From Bacillota bacterium (lineage in GTDB: Bacteria; Bacillota; Clostridia; Oscillospirales; Ethanoligenentaceae), in NCBI GenBank assembly GCA_023391535.1, contig JAEWAU010000096.1, forward strand, positions 1 to 33,937: DNA of 33,937 nt. The letters are read 5' to 3'. Every line of letters begins with the position of its first letter. The first letter of the stretch is position 1. The position numbers and the translations under genes are program-made. This document shows, piece by piece, positions 23,370 through 31,972 of the stretch. The notes beneath the pieces were generated by a model. The model was not told the DNA's origin and made no database searches. It worked only from the letters and a program-made list of their open reading frames with translations.

Positions 23370-24356
23370 ATGATCCGCGTTGCCACCATCGGCACCAATT
23401 TTATAACGGACTGGTTCCTCGCGGCGGCGCGGCGCTGCCCGAATATTCAATGCGAGGCCGTGTATTCCCGCAGCCTCGAGAAAGCGCGGGCGTACGCACG
23501 GCAAAACGGCGTGCCGCTGGCGTTCGACGACCTTTTGCGGCTCGCCCAAAGCCCGCGTGTGGACGCCGTGTATATCGCGAGCCCCAACGCGCTGCATTTT
23601 AAGCAGGCGGAGCTGCTGCTTTCGCATGGCAAACACGTGCTGTGTGAAAAAACCATCGTTTCGAATTTGCGCGAGCTCGAAAAACTGGAGCGCACGGCGC
23701 GGGAGCACGGCGCCGTGCTGATGGAGGCCATGCGAAACGTGCACACGCACGGTTTCCGGCTTGTGAGCGAAGCGCTGCCGCGGCTCGGGACGCTTCGCCT
23801 TGCGCACTTTGAGTACTGCCAGTATTCCTCGCGCTACGACAAATTTAAAAACGGCGTGGTGGAAAACGCCTTCAACCCCGCGCTTTCGAACGGCGCGCTC
23901 ATGGATATCGGCGTGTACTGCGTGCGCCCGCTCGTAATGCTGTTCGGCGCGCCGGATTCGGTGCGGGCCGACGGCATCCGGCTTTCCAACGGCGCGGACG
24001 GCGCGGGCGTGGTTCACGCCGGGTACGGCGGCATGCGCGCGGAGCTTACGTATTCCAAAATTTCAAACGGCGGCGCGCCGAGCCAGATTCAGGGCGAGGA
24101 GGGCACGCTGCTCATCGAGGGCATCGGCAACCCACGGCGCGTGACGCTGCTGCCGCGCGGCGGCCCGGCCGAGGAGCTGCTCCGCCTGGAAGAACCGGAG
24201 GATATGTCCGCGGAGATCGCGGATTGGGCCGCTCTCGTCGAGGCGGGAGATACCCGGGGCGAGGACCTGTGCTTCGCCCGCATGGAGCTTGCGCTGATGG
24301 ACGAAATCCGCCGCCAGCTCGGCATCCGCTTCCCGGCGGACGAAGAAGAGCCGTAA
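23370..24356 (+). CDS. Gfo/Idh/MocA-family NAD(P)-dependent oxidoreductase
   Basis: 328 residues. N-terminal Rossmann fold (MIRVATIGTNFITDWFL), then YIASPNALHF and HVLCEKTIVSN, where CEK carries the conserved lysine of the family. The C-terminal alpha/beta domain has LMDIGVYCVRPLVMLFG. Such enzymes oxidise or reduce sugars, inositols or related compounds with NAD(P). The nucleotide loop is GTNFIT rather than the usual GxGxxG, as in many members of this subfamily. AAAGGGGAA precedes ATG. Divergent from GH13, so a sugar-related role is plausible but the substrate is unknown. Confidence 0.88.
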   Translation: MIRVATIGTNFITDWFLAAARRCPNIQCEAVYSRSLEKARAYARQNGVPLAFDDLLRLAQSPRVDAVYIASPNALHFKQAELLLSHGKHVLCEKTIVSNLRELEKLERTAREHGAVLMEAMRNVHTHGFRLVSEALPRLGTLRLAHFEYCQYSSRYDKFKNGVVENAFNPALSNGALMDIGVYCVRPLVMLFGAPDSVRADGIRLSNGADGAGVVHAGYGGMRAELTYSKISNGGAPSQIQGEEGTLLIEGIGNPRRVTLLPRGGPAEELLRLEEPEDMSAEIADWAALVEAGDTRGEDLCFARMELALMDEIRRQLGIRFPADEEEP

Positions 24357-24368
24357 AGCGGCGCTATT

Positions 24369-24419
24369 CATACGCAAACAGCCGGAGGAACCCAAAATTC
24401 CTCCGGCTGTTTGCGTATG
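24369..24419. terminator. Long perfect hairpin between convergent genes
   Basis: A 22-bp perfect stem (24369-24390 with 24398-24419) and a 7-base loop lie between the oxidoreductase and the end of the anti-sigma-like gene. It probably terminates transcription from both sides, though no long T-run follows. Confidence 0.7.
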
Positions 24420-24427
24420 CGCGGCGG

Positions 24428-25849
24428 CTATTTGCGAATCAGAAGCTCGGTGGTGCTCATGCCGCCTCCGCTCATTTGTGCGAAAACGGCCGTTTGGGGG
24501 CTGACGCCTTCCACGGCGTAAACGGAGAAACCCGAGGCGACGCCGATCTGACCGCCGCACACGGCCTCTTTGCCGTCCACCGTTCCGCCGTCCGAAATCT
24601 CATACGTCCGTCCCTCGAACACGAGGGTGTCCGCGAAGATAAAATCGTATTCGATAAACGCCCGGTTGTTCTTCACGAGCAGGGCGTCCGAAGTTTTTCT
24701 GCCCTTCCTCTCATAGATGGCGCAGCCCGAGGCGGTGCCGAGATACCGGCCTGCGAGCCGCGCCGATTTTTCGAGCGCCGCGTCGGTTTGCCAACTCTCA
24801 TCCACCTCCATATAGACGCCGCGGCCCCGCCAGTGCACGGTTTGGCTCACCGCTTGTATCGAGCCGCGCACGGTGCCGTAAAGGGATTCGGGAATGCCCT
24901 GCCCCGCGGGGAGGGAGGCATCCGCCGTGGCGCTCACCTCCTGCGTGCCGCTCAGGCGAAGCAAAATCGTATCCCCGGCGTTTTCCGCGGCGTCCCGGTA
25001 GGCCGGGTAGCCGCCCGGTTTGCCGAGGTACGCGCCCTCCACGCCGGAATCGCCGTTCTCCATTTCCTGCGGGTCTATCCAGTAGGTTTTGCCCCGGCAG
25101 CGAACCGAAACGGGCGCCGCGTAGGCGGGGCAGGTAGGCGCATCCCCGGTGGAGCGGTATTTCACCGCGATCTCGCGCGAAACTTCCTGCCCCGCCGCCT
25201 CGAAGGCTTCCAGCGCGCCGGCGCTTCCGCGCGCGGCTCCGAGCGGTTTCCCGCTCTCCACAAGGGAATCCGGGTCCAGCAGGTAGGAAACATCGCGAAA
25301 CGTCACCGTTTCGTCGAACGCGTAGGTGAGCCTCCAGTAGTAGCCTCCCACGATCATCGCGATGCACCGCGCGGGGTCCTCCCCCTGAATCTGGTAGAAT
25401 TCGTCGCTCAGCTTGCGCGCGATGCGCTTCTGAATGGAAGGCTCCACGGTTCCAAGCGCGTAATACCGGCCGTCGTAGAGGTAATAGGCGAACATGCACG
25501 GCCCGTTGGAGATTCTCCCCGTGCCGCCGGCGGACGCTCCGGTGCTTTGGGACGGCGCTCCGGCGCTTTGGGAAGCCGCTCCGGTGGCGCCGGCCCCGCC
25601 CGAAGTTCCGCTCTTCTGCCCGAGCAAGGGCAGAGCGGCCGCCGCGAGCACGGCCAGAACGCAGCATGCGGCGCACACGGCGTTCCGCCGCGCATGGCCT
25701 GCGGAAACCGTCGGTGTAACCGGTGCGGCCGGTGCGACCGGTGCGGCCGGGGAAGCGGAGGCGGCGAGAATTTGTTCGAGCCGGTTTTCGTAAAGGCTGT
25801 CCACGGCGTTTCCCAGCGCCCTGGCAAGGCGGATTTCCGTCGGGGTCAT
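24428..25849 (-). CDS. Membrane anti-sigma-like protein with repeated extracellular modules
   Basis: 473 residues. A short cytoplasmic part (1-55; helical start TPTEIRLARALGNAVDS, then an Ala/Pro/Val linker) is followed by one transmembrane helix (about 56-76), a Gly/Ser/Ala-rich linker and a large extracytoplasmic region. That region holds three similar units, each with a core like YLGKPGGYPAY, YLGTASGCAIY and IGVASGFSVY followed by a strand. No known domain is recognised. It overlaps the sigma factor gene by 4 bases (ATGA) and has AAAGGAGG upstream, the usual arrangement for an anti-sigma factor, but the zinc-binding HxxxCxxC motif of ZAS-type anti-sigmas is absent. Role as sigma partner is inferred from position and topology. 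Confidence 0.65.
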   Translation of the reverse strand: MTPTEIRLARALGNAVDSLYENRLEQILAASASPAAPVAPAAPVTPTVSAGHARRNAVCAACCVLAVLAAAALPLLGQKSGTSGGAGATGAASQSAGAPSQSTGASAGGTGRISNGPCMFAYYLYDGRYYALGTVEPSIQKRIARKLSDEFYQIQGEDPARCIAMIVGGYYWRLTYAFDETVTFRDVSYLLDPDSLVESGKPLGAARGSAGALEAFEAAGQEVSREIAVKYRSTGDAPTCPAYAAPVSVRCRGKTYWIDPQEMENGDSGVEGAYLGKPGGYPAYRDAAENAGDTILLRLSGTQEVSATADASLPAGQGIPESLYGTVRGSIQAVSQTVHWRGRGVYMEVDESWQTDAALEKSARLAGRYLGTASGCAIYERKGRKTSDALLVKNNRAFIEYDFIFADTLVFEGRTYEISDGGTVDGKEAVCGGQIGVASGFSVYAVEGVSPQTAVFAQMSGGGMSTTELLIRK

Positions 25850-26388
25850 GCAAAACCGCCTCCTTTTAAGGCGCGCGCGAGCTTTTTAAGCCCGGCGCGG
25901 TAGCGCCCGTTCACAACTGCCGCCGGAAGGCGCAATATCCCGGCGATCTCCTTTTGCGGAACGCCGTCCACCAGGTAGAGCAGCACGATCTGCCGCTCGG
26001 TAAGGGAGAGCGTTTCGAGCGCCGCGCGCAGCACCAGCCGGTCGTCGGCGTCCGTTTCCTCCGGGCGTTCCGTATTTTCCGGGGGCGTCAGCTCCGGCAG
26101 TTCGCAGGGCAGCTCGTGCCCGCGCTTTTTGAGCAGGTCCAGCGCCGCGTTGCGCGTGAGGCGCAGCAGCCACCCGCAGGCGCTTCCGCGCGCTTCCCAG
26201 CGCGCGGCCCCCAGCCGGATTTTGACGAACACGTCCTGTTCCACGTCTTCCGCGAGCGGTTTGGAGCGCAAAATACTCAAAGCGTAGGCGAAAACCGCCC
26301 GCCCCGCCTCTTCGTACAGCTCCGCCAGCGCTTCCGCGCTTCCCTCCGCCGCTTTCGGCAGCAGGGCCGCGCACCGCTCCTCGTCCAA
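25846..26388 (-). CDS. ECF-type RNA polymerase sigma factor
   Basis: 180 residues. Region 2 (LYEEAGRAVFAYALSIL, then AEDVEQDVFVKI) and region 4 (LSLTERQIVLLYLVDGVPQKEIAGIL) are clear; the linker is charged and proline-rich, with no region 3, as in extracytoplasmic-function sigma factors. The start is TTG 26388: an in-frame stop lies six codons upstream and no ATG or GTG occurs between. The ribosome binding site is a weak GGGGGCGGG, suggesting low translation. It is coupled to the downstream membrane protein, which should hold it inactive until a surface signal arrives. Confidence 0.9.
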   Translation of the reverse strand: MDEERCAALLPKAAEGSAEALAELYEEAGRAVFAYALSILRSKPLAEDVEQDVFVKIRLGAARWEARGSACGWLLRLTRNAALDLLKKRGHELPCELPELTPPENTERPEETDADDRLVLRAALETLSLTERQIVLLYLVDGVPQKEIAGILRLPAAVVNGRYRAGLKKLARALKGGGFA

Positions 26389-26856
26389 CCGCCCGCCCCC
26401 GTTTCAGCACCTTCCGCCCGTATGACGATCCGCGGCCGCGCCATACGGAGAAAATTCAAAAAAATAAAAAATCCGCATGTTCCGAAGGGAACCGCCGCGC
26501 GGCGTTCCCCACAAAGAATAGCAGATTTTACCGGGAAAAGAAACCGGCTCGAGGCCGCGCGGCGGCTTCGGGCAAATTCCTGCCGCCGAACGAACCCGCC
26601 GGTTTCCGCAAGGGGAACAGGCGAGCCTTTTTTTATCGGTTATTTTACAGGAATTGTGCAGATGCCCCATAAAAACATGGAATTCAATAAAAAAGTGCGA
26701 TCATTTTGCAAGAAAATACATGCCCTTTTCTGGCAGAACGGAGTATAATAGTGCAACATTCCCAATTTAGACGGATACATCCGGTGAATTTTGTCTGCGC
26801 CGAGCCCGCCGCGGAATTGGCGGCGCGGAACCACATCGGAACAGGGGGCGTTTCTC
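26389..26856. other. Divergent control region of sigma factor and chemoreceptor
   Basis: About 470 bases without a gene. Inverted repeats: CCGTATG/CATACGG arms at 26418-26448 around a CGCGGCCGCG palindrome, close to the sigma start, and a GGGAAC/GTTCCC hairpin at 26487-26509. On the minus strand the latter is followed by a long T-rich run, so it could attenuate sigma transcription. No convincing minus-strand promoter was found. A plus-strand -10 lies at 26745-26750. Confidence 0.45.
26745..26750 (+). promoter_or_regulatory. Possible -10 box of the chemoreceptor gene
   Basis: TATAAT about 105 bases before the proposed start, with no acceptable -35 at 16-18 bases. A motility-type sigma-28 signature was looked for and not seen. 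Confidence 0.3.
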
Positions 26857-29685
26857 TTGAGAAAATCCAGGGATTCCGGCATCCTTACGAGGATGCTGAA
26901 CTCGGCAAAGAAGCACAACGGCCGCAATATCTACTCCAAAATCGTAAGCTCCGTGCTCGCGGTGGCGCTCGTAGCCAACCTGGTGCTCGGCCTTTCGGGC
27001 CTGATCGGCATTTTCATCGTCCGCAGCGCGACCGACCGCATTTACAACGACGATCTCATGCCGCTCCGGCCCCTCTTTCAGTTCTCTTCCGATTTTTCGT
27101 ACGTGGGCTCCCAGCTGCGCAACTTCCTCATGGCCAGCAGCACCGATACCATCACCACGCAGGATGTGGACGGCAGCATCGCGGATATGGACCAGCAGCT
27201 CGCGGAATACGGCAGGCATCTGCGCACGGGCGCGGAGCGCAGAAATTACGCGCTCATCCGGCAGAACTTCAACGACTATAAGAAAAACGAGCAGCAGTTC
27301 GTGAAGAATTTGCAGCTCGGCCAGAAATGGCAGGCGCAGCAGGCTCTCGCGGGCAGAACCGAAAGCAACCTGCTCTCGGCCGTCTCCAACGCGTTTTCCC
27401 TGAGCGACGCGCAGGCCCGCAGCTCCGCGCAGACCAACGCCGTCATCTTCTGGTGCGTTTTCGCGCTGATCGTCGGCTGCATCGGCGCCGCCACGATGCT
27501 CACGCTGCGCTCCTGCCGCAGGGTGGCCCGCGGCATCAGCGAACCCATCGGCGCCCTTGCGGCGGCCGCCGAATCCATCGCGCGCGGGGATCTTTCCGTG
27601 GATGCGGGAATCGATTCCGAGGATGAAACGGGCGCGCTCGCCCGCGCCTTCCGGCAGATCATCGGCTCGCTCACACACCTTAAAACCGACGTGGAGTTTC
27701 TCATCGGCGAGGCGCGCGAGGGCCGGCTCGATTCGCGCGCCGACCCCGCCCCTCACAGCGGCAGCTACCGCGAGATCGTGCAGGGCGTAAACGAAATGCT
27801 GGACACCGTGAAGGCCCCGCTCGACGTGGCCTCCGCCTACGTCGACCGCCTGGCCGACGGCGAGGCCGGCGAGGACCAGCCGGACGTGTTCCCCGGTTAT
27901 TACGGCACGCTCATCGAGAACCTCAACCACGTGCGCGCCTCCGTGGGCGTGCTCGCGCAGGAGGCCGCGAAGCTCGCCGAGGCCGGGCGCGAGGGCCGGC
28001 TCGACGTGCGCGGCGACACCTCGCGCGTCAAGGGCGTTTACGCGCAGATCGTGCGCGGCGTGAACGACACGTTCGACGCCTTCAAGGCCCCGCTCGACGT
28101 GGCCGCCGTTTACATCGCGCGGCTCGCGCGCGGCGACGATACCGAGGAGCTTGAAAACAGCTACCGCGGCTATTACGCGAAGATCATCGACAATTTAAAC
28201 GCCGTGAACGGCTCGTTCGGCCGGCTGCTCGGCGAAGCGCAGAAGCTCGCGGAGGCCGGCAAGGCCGGCAACCTGCTCGCGCGCGGCAGCACCGAAGGGC
28301 TTTCCGGCTGCTACGCGCGGGTGATCGAGAGCTTCAACGCGGCGTTCGGCGCCATCGCCTCGCCCATCCTCGAAGCGCAGGACGTGCTGGGCAAAATGGC
28401 CGTGGATGATTTCACCGCCGGAATGTCGGGCGACTGCGCGGGCATGCTGCGCGACCTTTCCGAATCGGTCAACGCGGTTCTCGCCACGCTGCGCGGCCTT
28501 CAGCAGGTGTTCGCGCGGCTTGCGGAGGGCGACCTCAGCATGCTCGGCGAGTACCGGGCCGGGGATAAAAAGAGCGCGAACGACGAGATCCTCCCCGCGC
28601 TCGCGCGCACGCTGCAAACGCTGCGCGGCCTGATCGACGAGACGGGCGCGCTCGAGCGGGAGGCCGCGCGGGGCAACCTCGGCGCGCGCGGCGACGATGC
28701 GAAATACGCGGGCGGCTACCGCGAGATCGTGCGGGGCGTCAACCGGATTCTCGGGGCGGTGGCCTCGCCCATCGAGGAATCCTCGCAGGTGCTCGGGCTG
28801 CTCGCGCAGGGCGACCTCACCGTGGCCGTGGCGGGCAGCTACGAGGGCGAATACGACGCCATCAAGCGTTCGCTCAACGGGGCCATCGCTTCGGTGGGCG
28901 GCGTTCTCGCGCAAATCTGGCTTTCGGCCGGGCAGGTTTCCGCGGGCGCGCGGCAGGTTTCCGACGGCAGCCAGAGCCTTTCGCAGGGGGCCGCTTCACA
29001 GGCGGGCGCCGTAGAGGAGCTCACCTCCACCGTGGCGGAAATGGCCGCGTGCATCGAGCAGAACGCCGGCCAGGCCGGCCAGGCGAGCGGGCTTGCCGCC
29101 GCCGTGAGCGAAGAAGCCATCCGCGGCAACGACCGCATGCAGACGCTTCTCGCCGCCATCGGCGAAATCCGCTCGGCCTCCGAGAACATCTCGAAGATCA
29201 TCAAGGTGATCGACGACATCGCTTTCCAAACCAATATTCTGGCGCTCAACGCCGCCGTGGAGGCCGCGCGCGCGGGGCAGGCGGGCAAGGGCTTCGCCGT
29301 GGTGGCCGAAGAGGTGCGCAACCTCGCCTCCCGGAGCGCGAACGCCGCGCGCCAGACCACCGAACTCATCGAGAGCTCGCTCGAAAAGGTGCGGGCGGGC
29401 AGCCTCATTGCGGACGAAACGGCAAAGCAGCTGAGCGGAATCGCGCAGCAGTCGAAGAAATCCGCGGCGCTTGCGGATTCCATCGCCGCGGCGCTCGCAA
29501 AGCAGGCGGTTTCCATCCGGCAGATCGACGCGGGGCTCGACCAGATCTCGGCCGTGGTGCAGAACAACTCCTCCACGGCCGAGCAGAGCGCCGCTTCGAG
29601 CGAGGAGCTCTCGGGTCAGGCCGAGGAGCTGCTGCGGCAGGTCGCCCTTTTCCGCCTGCCGGAAGGCGCGGGAGCGGCGGGCTGA
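26857..29685 (+). CDS. Methyl-accepting chemotaxis protein with multiple HAMP-like repeats
   Basis: 942 residues, much longer than the usual 500-650. Transmembrane helix 1 at about 28-55, a helical extracytoplasmic sensor, transmembrane helix 2 at about 194-216, HAMP, then a long series of HAMP-like units of roughly 45-95 residues (repeated motifs LAEAGREGRLDVRG, YAQIVRGVND, YREIVRGVNRI) until about 670. The signalling hairpin is intact at about 784-835 (DDIAFQTNILALNAAVEAAR). Start is TTG 26857 with AGGGGG upstream; ATG 26893 has no spacing to a ribosome binding site. The tail lacks a CheR-tethering pentapeptide. It should signal to CheA/CheW, but no che or fla genes are in the window. Confidence 0.9.
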   Translation: MRKSRDSGILTRMLNSAKKHNGRNIYSKIVSSVLAVALVANLVLGLSGLIGIFIVRSATDRIYNDDLMPLRPLFQFSSDFSYVGSQLRNFLMASSTDTITTQDVDGSIADMDQQLAEYGRHLRTGAERRNYALIRQNFNDYKKNEQQFVKNLQLGQKWQAQQALAGRTESNLLSAVSNAFSLSDAQARSSAQTNAVIFWCVFALIVGCIGAATMLTLRSCRRVARGISEPIGALAAAAESIARGDLSVDAGIDSEDETGALARAFRQIIGSLTHLKTDVEFLIGEAREGRLDSRADPAPHSGSYREIVQGVNEMLDTVKAPLDVASAYVDRLADGEAGEDQPDVFPGYYGTLIENLNHVRASVGVLAQEAAKLAEAGREGRLDVRGDTSRVKGVYAQIVRGVNDTFDAFKAPLDVAAVYIARLARGDDTEELENSYRGYYAKIIDNLNAVNGSFGRLLGEAQKLAEAGKAGNLLARGSTEGLSGCYARVIESFNAAFGAIASPILEAQDVLGKMAVDDFTAGMSGDCAGMLRDLSESVNAVLATLRGLQQVFARLAEGDLSMLGEYRAGDKKSANDEILPALARTLQTLRGLIDETGALEREAARGNLGARGDDAKYAGGYREIVRGVNRILGAVASPIEESSQVLGLLAQGDLTVAVAGSYEGEYDAIKRSLNGAIASVGGVLAQIWLSAGQVSAGARQVSDGSQSLSQGAASQAGAVEELTSTVAEMAACIEQNAGQAGQASGLAAAVSEEAIRGNDRMQTLLAAIGEIRSASENISKIIKVIDDIAFQTNILALNAAVEAARAGQAGKGFAVVAEEVRNLASRSANAARQTTELIESSLEKVRAGSLIADETAKQLSGIAQQSKKSAALADSIAAALAKQAVSIRQIDAGLDQISAVVQNNSSTAEQSAASSEELSGQAEELLRQVALFRLPEGAGAAG

Positions 29686-29691
29686 TTTTCG

Positions 29692-29706
29692 CGCCGCCTG
29701 GCGGCG
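29692..29706. terminator. Short hairpin between convergent genes
   Basis: CGCCGC/GCGGCG with a 3-base loop in the 52-base gap between the chemoreceptor and alpha-galactosidase genes. No T-run; weak. Confidence 0.2.
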
Positions 29707-29737
29707 GAGAACGTCGCATTTACCGTGTAGGGCCGCG

Positions 29738-31945
29738 TCACACGGCGGTGAAATGCAGAAGCCGGCTTTCAAAATCGCCCCGCAGCCCGCCGATTTGGAT
29801 TCCGGCGTACATCAGCGCGGCGCCCGAGAGCACCGTGTCCGTGCCCTCCATCCGGTAGCGCGTATTCTCCGAAAGGCCCTGCAGGCGCACGCGCGCGCTG
29901 CGCGCGTTGGGCTTTCCGAGCACGCGCACATAGGCGGCGAGCGCCTCGCGTTTGTCTTTGGAAACCACGGCCCAGCAATCCCACTCATGGTTTTGCGCGT
30001 AGGAGGCGATGCGGTAGTAGTCCCCCGCGCACAGCAGGGGGGAGAAGCGGCGGAACCGCTCCACCTGCCGGCGGATCTCCTCTTTGTCCTCCGCGCCGAG
30101 CTTCGTGATATCCAGCTCGTAGCCGAACGTGCCGAAAAGCGCCACGTCTCCACGGGTGGAAAACGGCGTTGCGCGCCCCACCATGTGGTTCGGGCAGGCG
30201 CTTACGTGCGCCCCGATGGCGGAAAGCGGGTAGAGCAGCGCCGCGCCCTCCTGAATCTTCAGCCGCTCCACGGCGTCGGTGTCGTCCGAGCACCAGATCT
30301 GCGGGCTGTAATAGAGCATGCCCGGGTCGAACCGCCCGCCGCCGCCCGAGCAGTTTTCGAGCAGAAGATGCGGGAAATCGGCCAGCAGGCGCTCCTGCAG
30401 CTCGTAAAGCCCCAGCACGCAGCGGTGGAACAGCTCGCCCTGCCGCTGCGGCGGAAGCTGCGCGCTCCCGAGGTCGCAGAGCGGGCGGTTCATGTCCCAT
30501 TTCACATAGGAGATATCCGCGCTGCGCAGCACGGCGCTCACCTGCGCGTAAACGGCGTCGCGCACGTCGGCGCGGGAAAAATCCAGCACGAGCTGGTTGC
30601 GCGCGAGGGCGGGGGAGCGGCCGGGGATATGAAGCGCCCAGTCGGGATGCGCGCGGTAGAGGTCGGAATCGGGCGAGATCATCTCGGGCTCGAACCAGAT
30701 GCCGAATTTCAAACCGAGCTTCTTCACCTCTTCCACGAGATACGGCAGCCCGCCCGGAAGCTTCCGCTCGTTCACCGCCCAGTCGCCCAGGGAGCTGTCG
30801 TCGCTTGTACGCCGGCCGAACCAGCCGTCGTCCATTACGAGCATGTCGATGCCGAGCGCCGCCGCCTCGCGCGCGATTCCGAGCAGCTTTTCGGTGTTGA
30901 AATCGAAATAGGTGGCTTCCCAGTTGTTGATGAGCACGGGCCGCTTCGCGGCGGGACGCGCGCCCCGGATAAGGTGGGAGCGGTAGAGGTCGTGGAACGT
31001 GCGCGTCATGCCGCCGAGCCCGGCGGAGGAATACGCCAGCACCGCCTCGGGCGTGCAGAACGAATCGCCCGGCGCGAGCTCCCACGCGAAATCCTCGGGG
31101 TTGATGCCGATGACGGCGCGCACCGTGTCGAACTGCGCGCGCTCCGCCTGCGCCGTGAAATTGCCCGAATACACGAGGTGCAGCGCATATACCTCGCCGG
31201 TTTGCTGCGTGGCGCCCGACGAGAGCAGAGCCAGAAACGGCTGCGCCTGGTGGCTCGTTTCCCCGCGCAGGGAGGAGACGCCCTGCGTGCCGAAGCTCAG
31301 CGGCGCGCGCTGCATCTGCACCTCCCGCGCCCAGCCCCCGTGCAGCGTGAGCAGCTCGAAATCCCTGTTGTCCATATCGAGGCAGGCCGAAAGCGCGCGC
31401 GTGAGGAAAACGGGCGCGCCGCCCTCGTTGCGGATCTCCGCGCTGCGGGCGATGGCGTCGAGCTTTTCGAACACGGTGTAGCGCAGCGTAACGGCAAGGC
31501 CCAGAACCGGATCCTCCGCGAGCAGCTCGAGCGTGGTGCAGTCCTCCTCGCCGCCGAACGTGGCGGGCAGCCCCGGAAGCGAGGGCTTTCCGGGGAAGAT
31601 GCGGTGCGAGCGGTAGCGCAGCCCGCAGGCTGTGTGCCCGCCCGCGCTTCGCACACACAGGCAGCTCTGCCGGAAATCCCCCACCCCGTGCCCGGGGTAT
31701 TCCATGGGGAGCGCGTCCAGAAACGCAACGCGCTCGCGGGCGTTCGCCGAAGGCGCGAAGGGCGGTTCGTCCGTGCGCAGCAGATAGCGCAGGTCGTCGT
31801 CCGGCAGGCCGCCGCCGCGCGGCAACGACTTGCCGTAGTACACGTGCCCGAGGAAGCCCTCCTCGTCCACAAGGCCGATGACGTATGTAGAGCCGGGCGT
31901 ATCCAGCCGGAACGACCGGCTTTCTTCCCGGTAAACGATTCCCAT
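29738..31945 (-). CDS. GH36 alpha-galactosidase
   Basis: 735 residues, typical of bacterial GH36 enzymes (about 720-750). N-terminal beta-sandwich, then the barrel with MDDGWFGRR (371-379), nucleophile Asp484 in YVKWDMNR and acid/base Asp554 in CSDDTDA, followed by the C-terminal beta domain. It removes alpha-1,6-linked galactose from melibiose, raffinose and related sugars; no signal peptide, so it acts in the cytoplasm on imported sugar. GGAGGAATTGC precedes the ATG. It lies 27 bases behind the phosphoglucomutase gene and is probably co-transcribed with it. Confidence 0.95.
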   Translation of the reverse strand: MGIVYREESRSFRLDTPGSTYVIGLVDEEGFLGHVYYGKSLPRGGGLPDDDLRYLLRTDEPPFAPSANARERVAFLDALPMEYPGHGVGDFRQSCLCVRSAGGHTACGLRYRSHRIFPGKPSLPGLPATFGGEEDCTTLELLAEDPVLGLAVTLRYTVFEKLDAIARSAEIRNEGGAPVFLTRALSACLDMDNRDFELLTLHGGWAREVQMQRAPLSFGTQGVSSLRGETSHQAQPFLALLSSGATQQTGEVYALHLVYSGNFTAQAERAQFDTVRAVIGINPEDFAWELAPGDSFCTPEAVLAYSSAGLGGMTRTFHDLYRSHLIRGARPAAKRPVLINNWEATYFDFNTEKLLGIAREAAALGIDMLVMDDGWFGRRTSDDSSLGDWAVNERKLPGGLPYLVEEVKKLGLKFGIWFEPEMISPDSDLYRAHPDWALHIPGRSPALARNQLVLDFSRADVRDAVYAQVSAVLRSADISYVKWDMNRPLCDLGSAQLPPQRQGELFHRCVLGLYELQERLLADFPHLLLENCSGGGGRFDPGMLYYSPQIWCSDDTDAVERLKIQEGAALLYPLSAIGAHVSACPNHMVGRATPFSTRGDVALFGTFGYELDITKLGAEDKEEIRRQVERFRRFSPLLCAGDYYRIASYAQNHEWDCWAVVSKDKREALAAYVRVLGKPNARSARVRLQGLSENTRYRMEGTDTVLSGAALMYAGIQIGGLRGDFESRLLHFTAV

Positions 31946-31972
31946 ACTGCAATTCCTCCGTTCACGCCGCGC

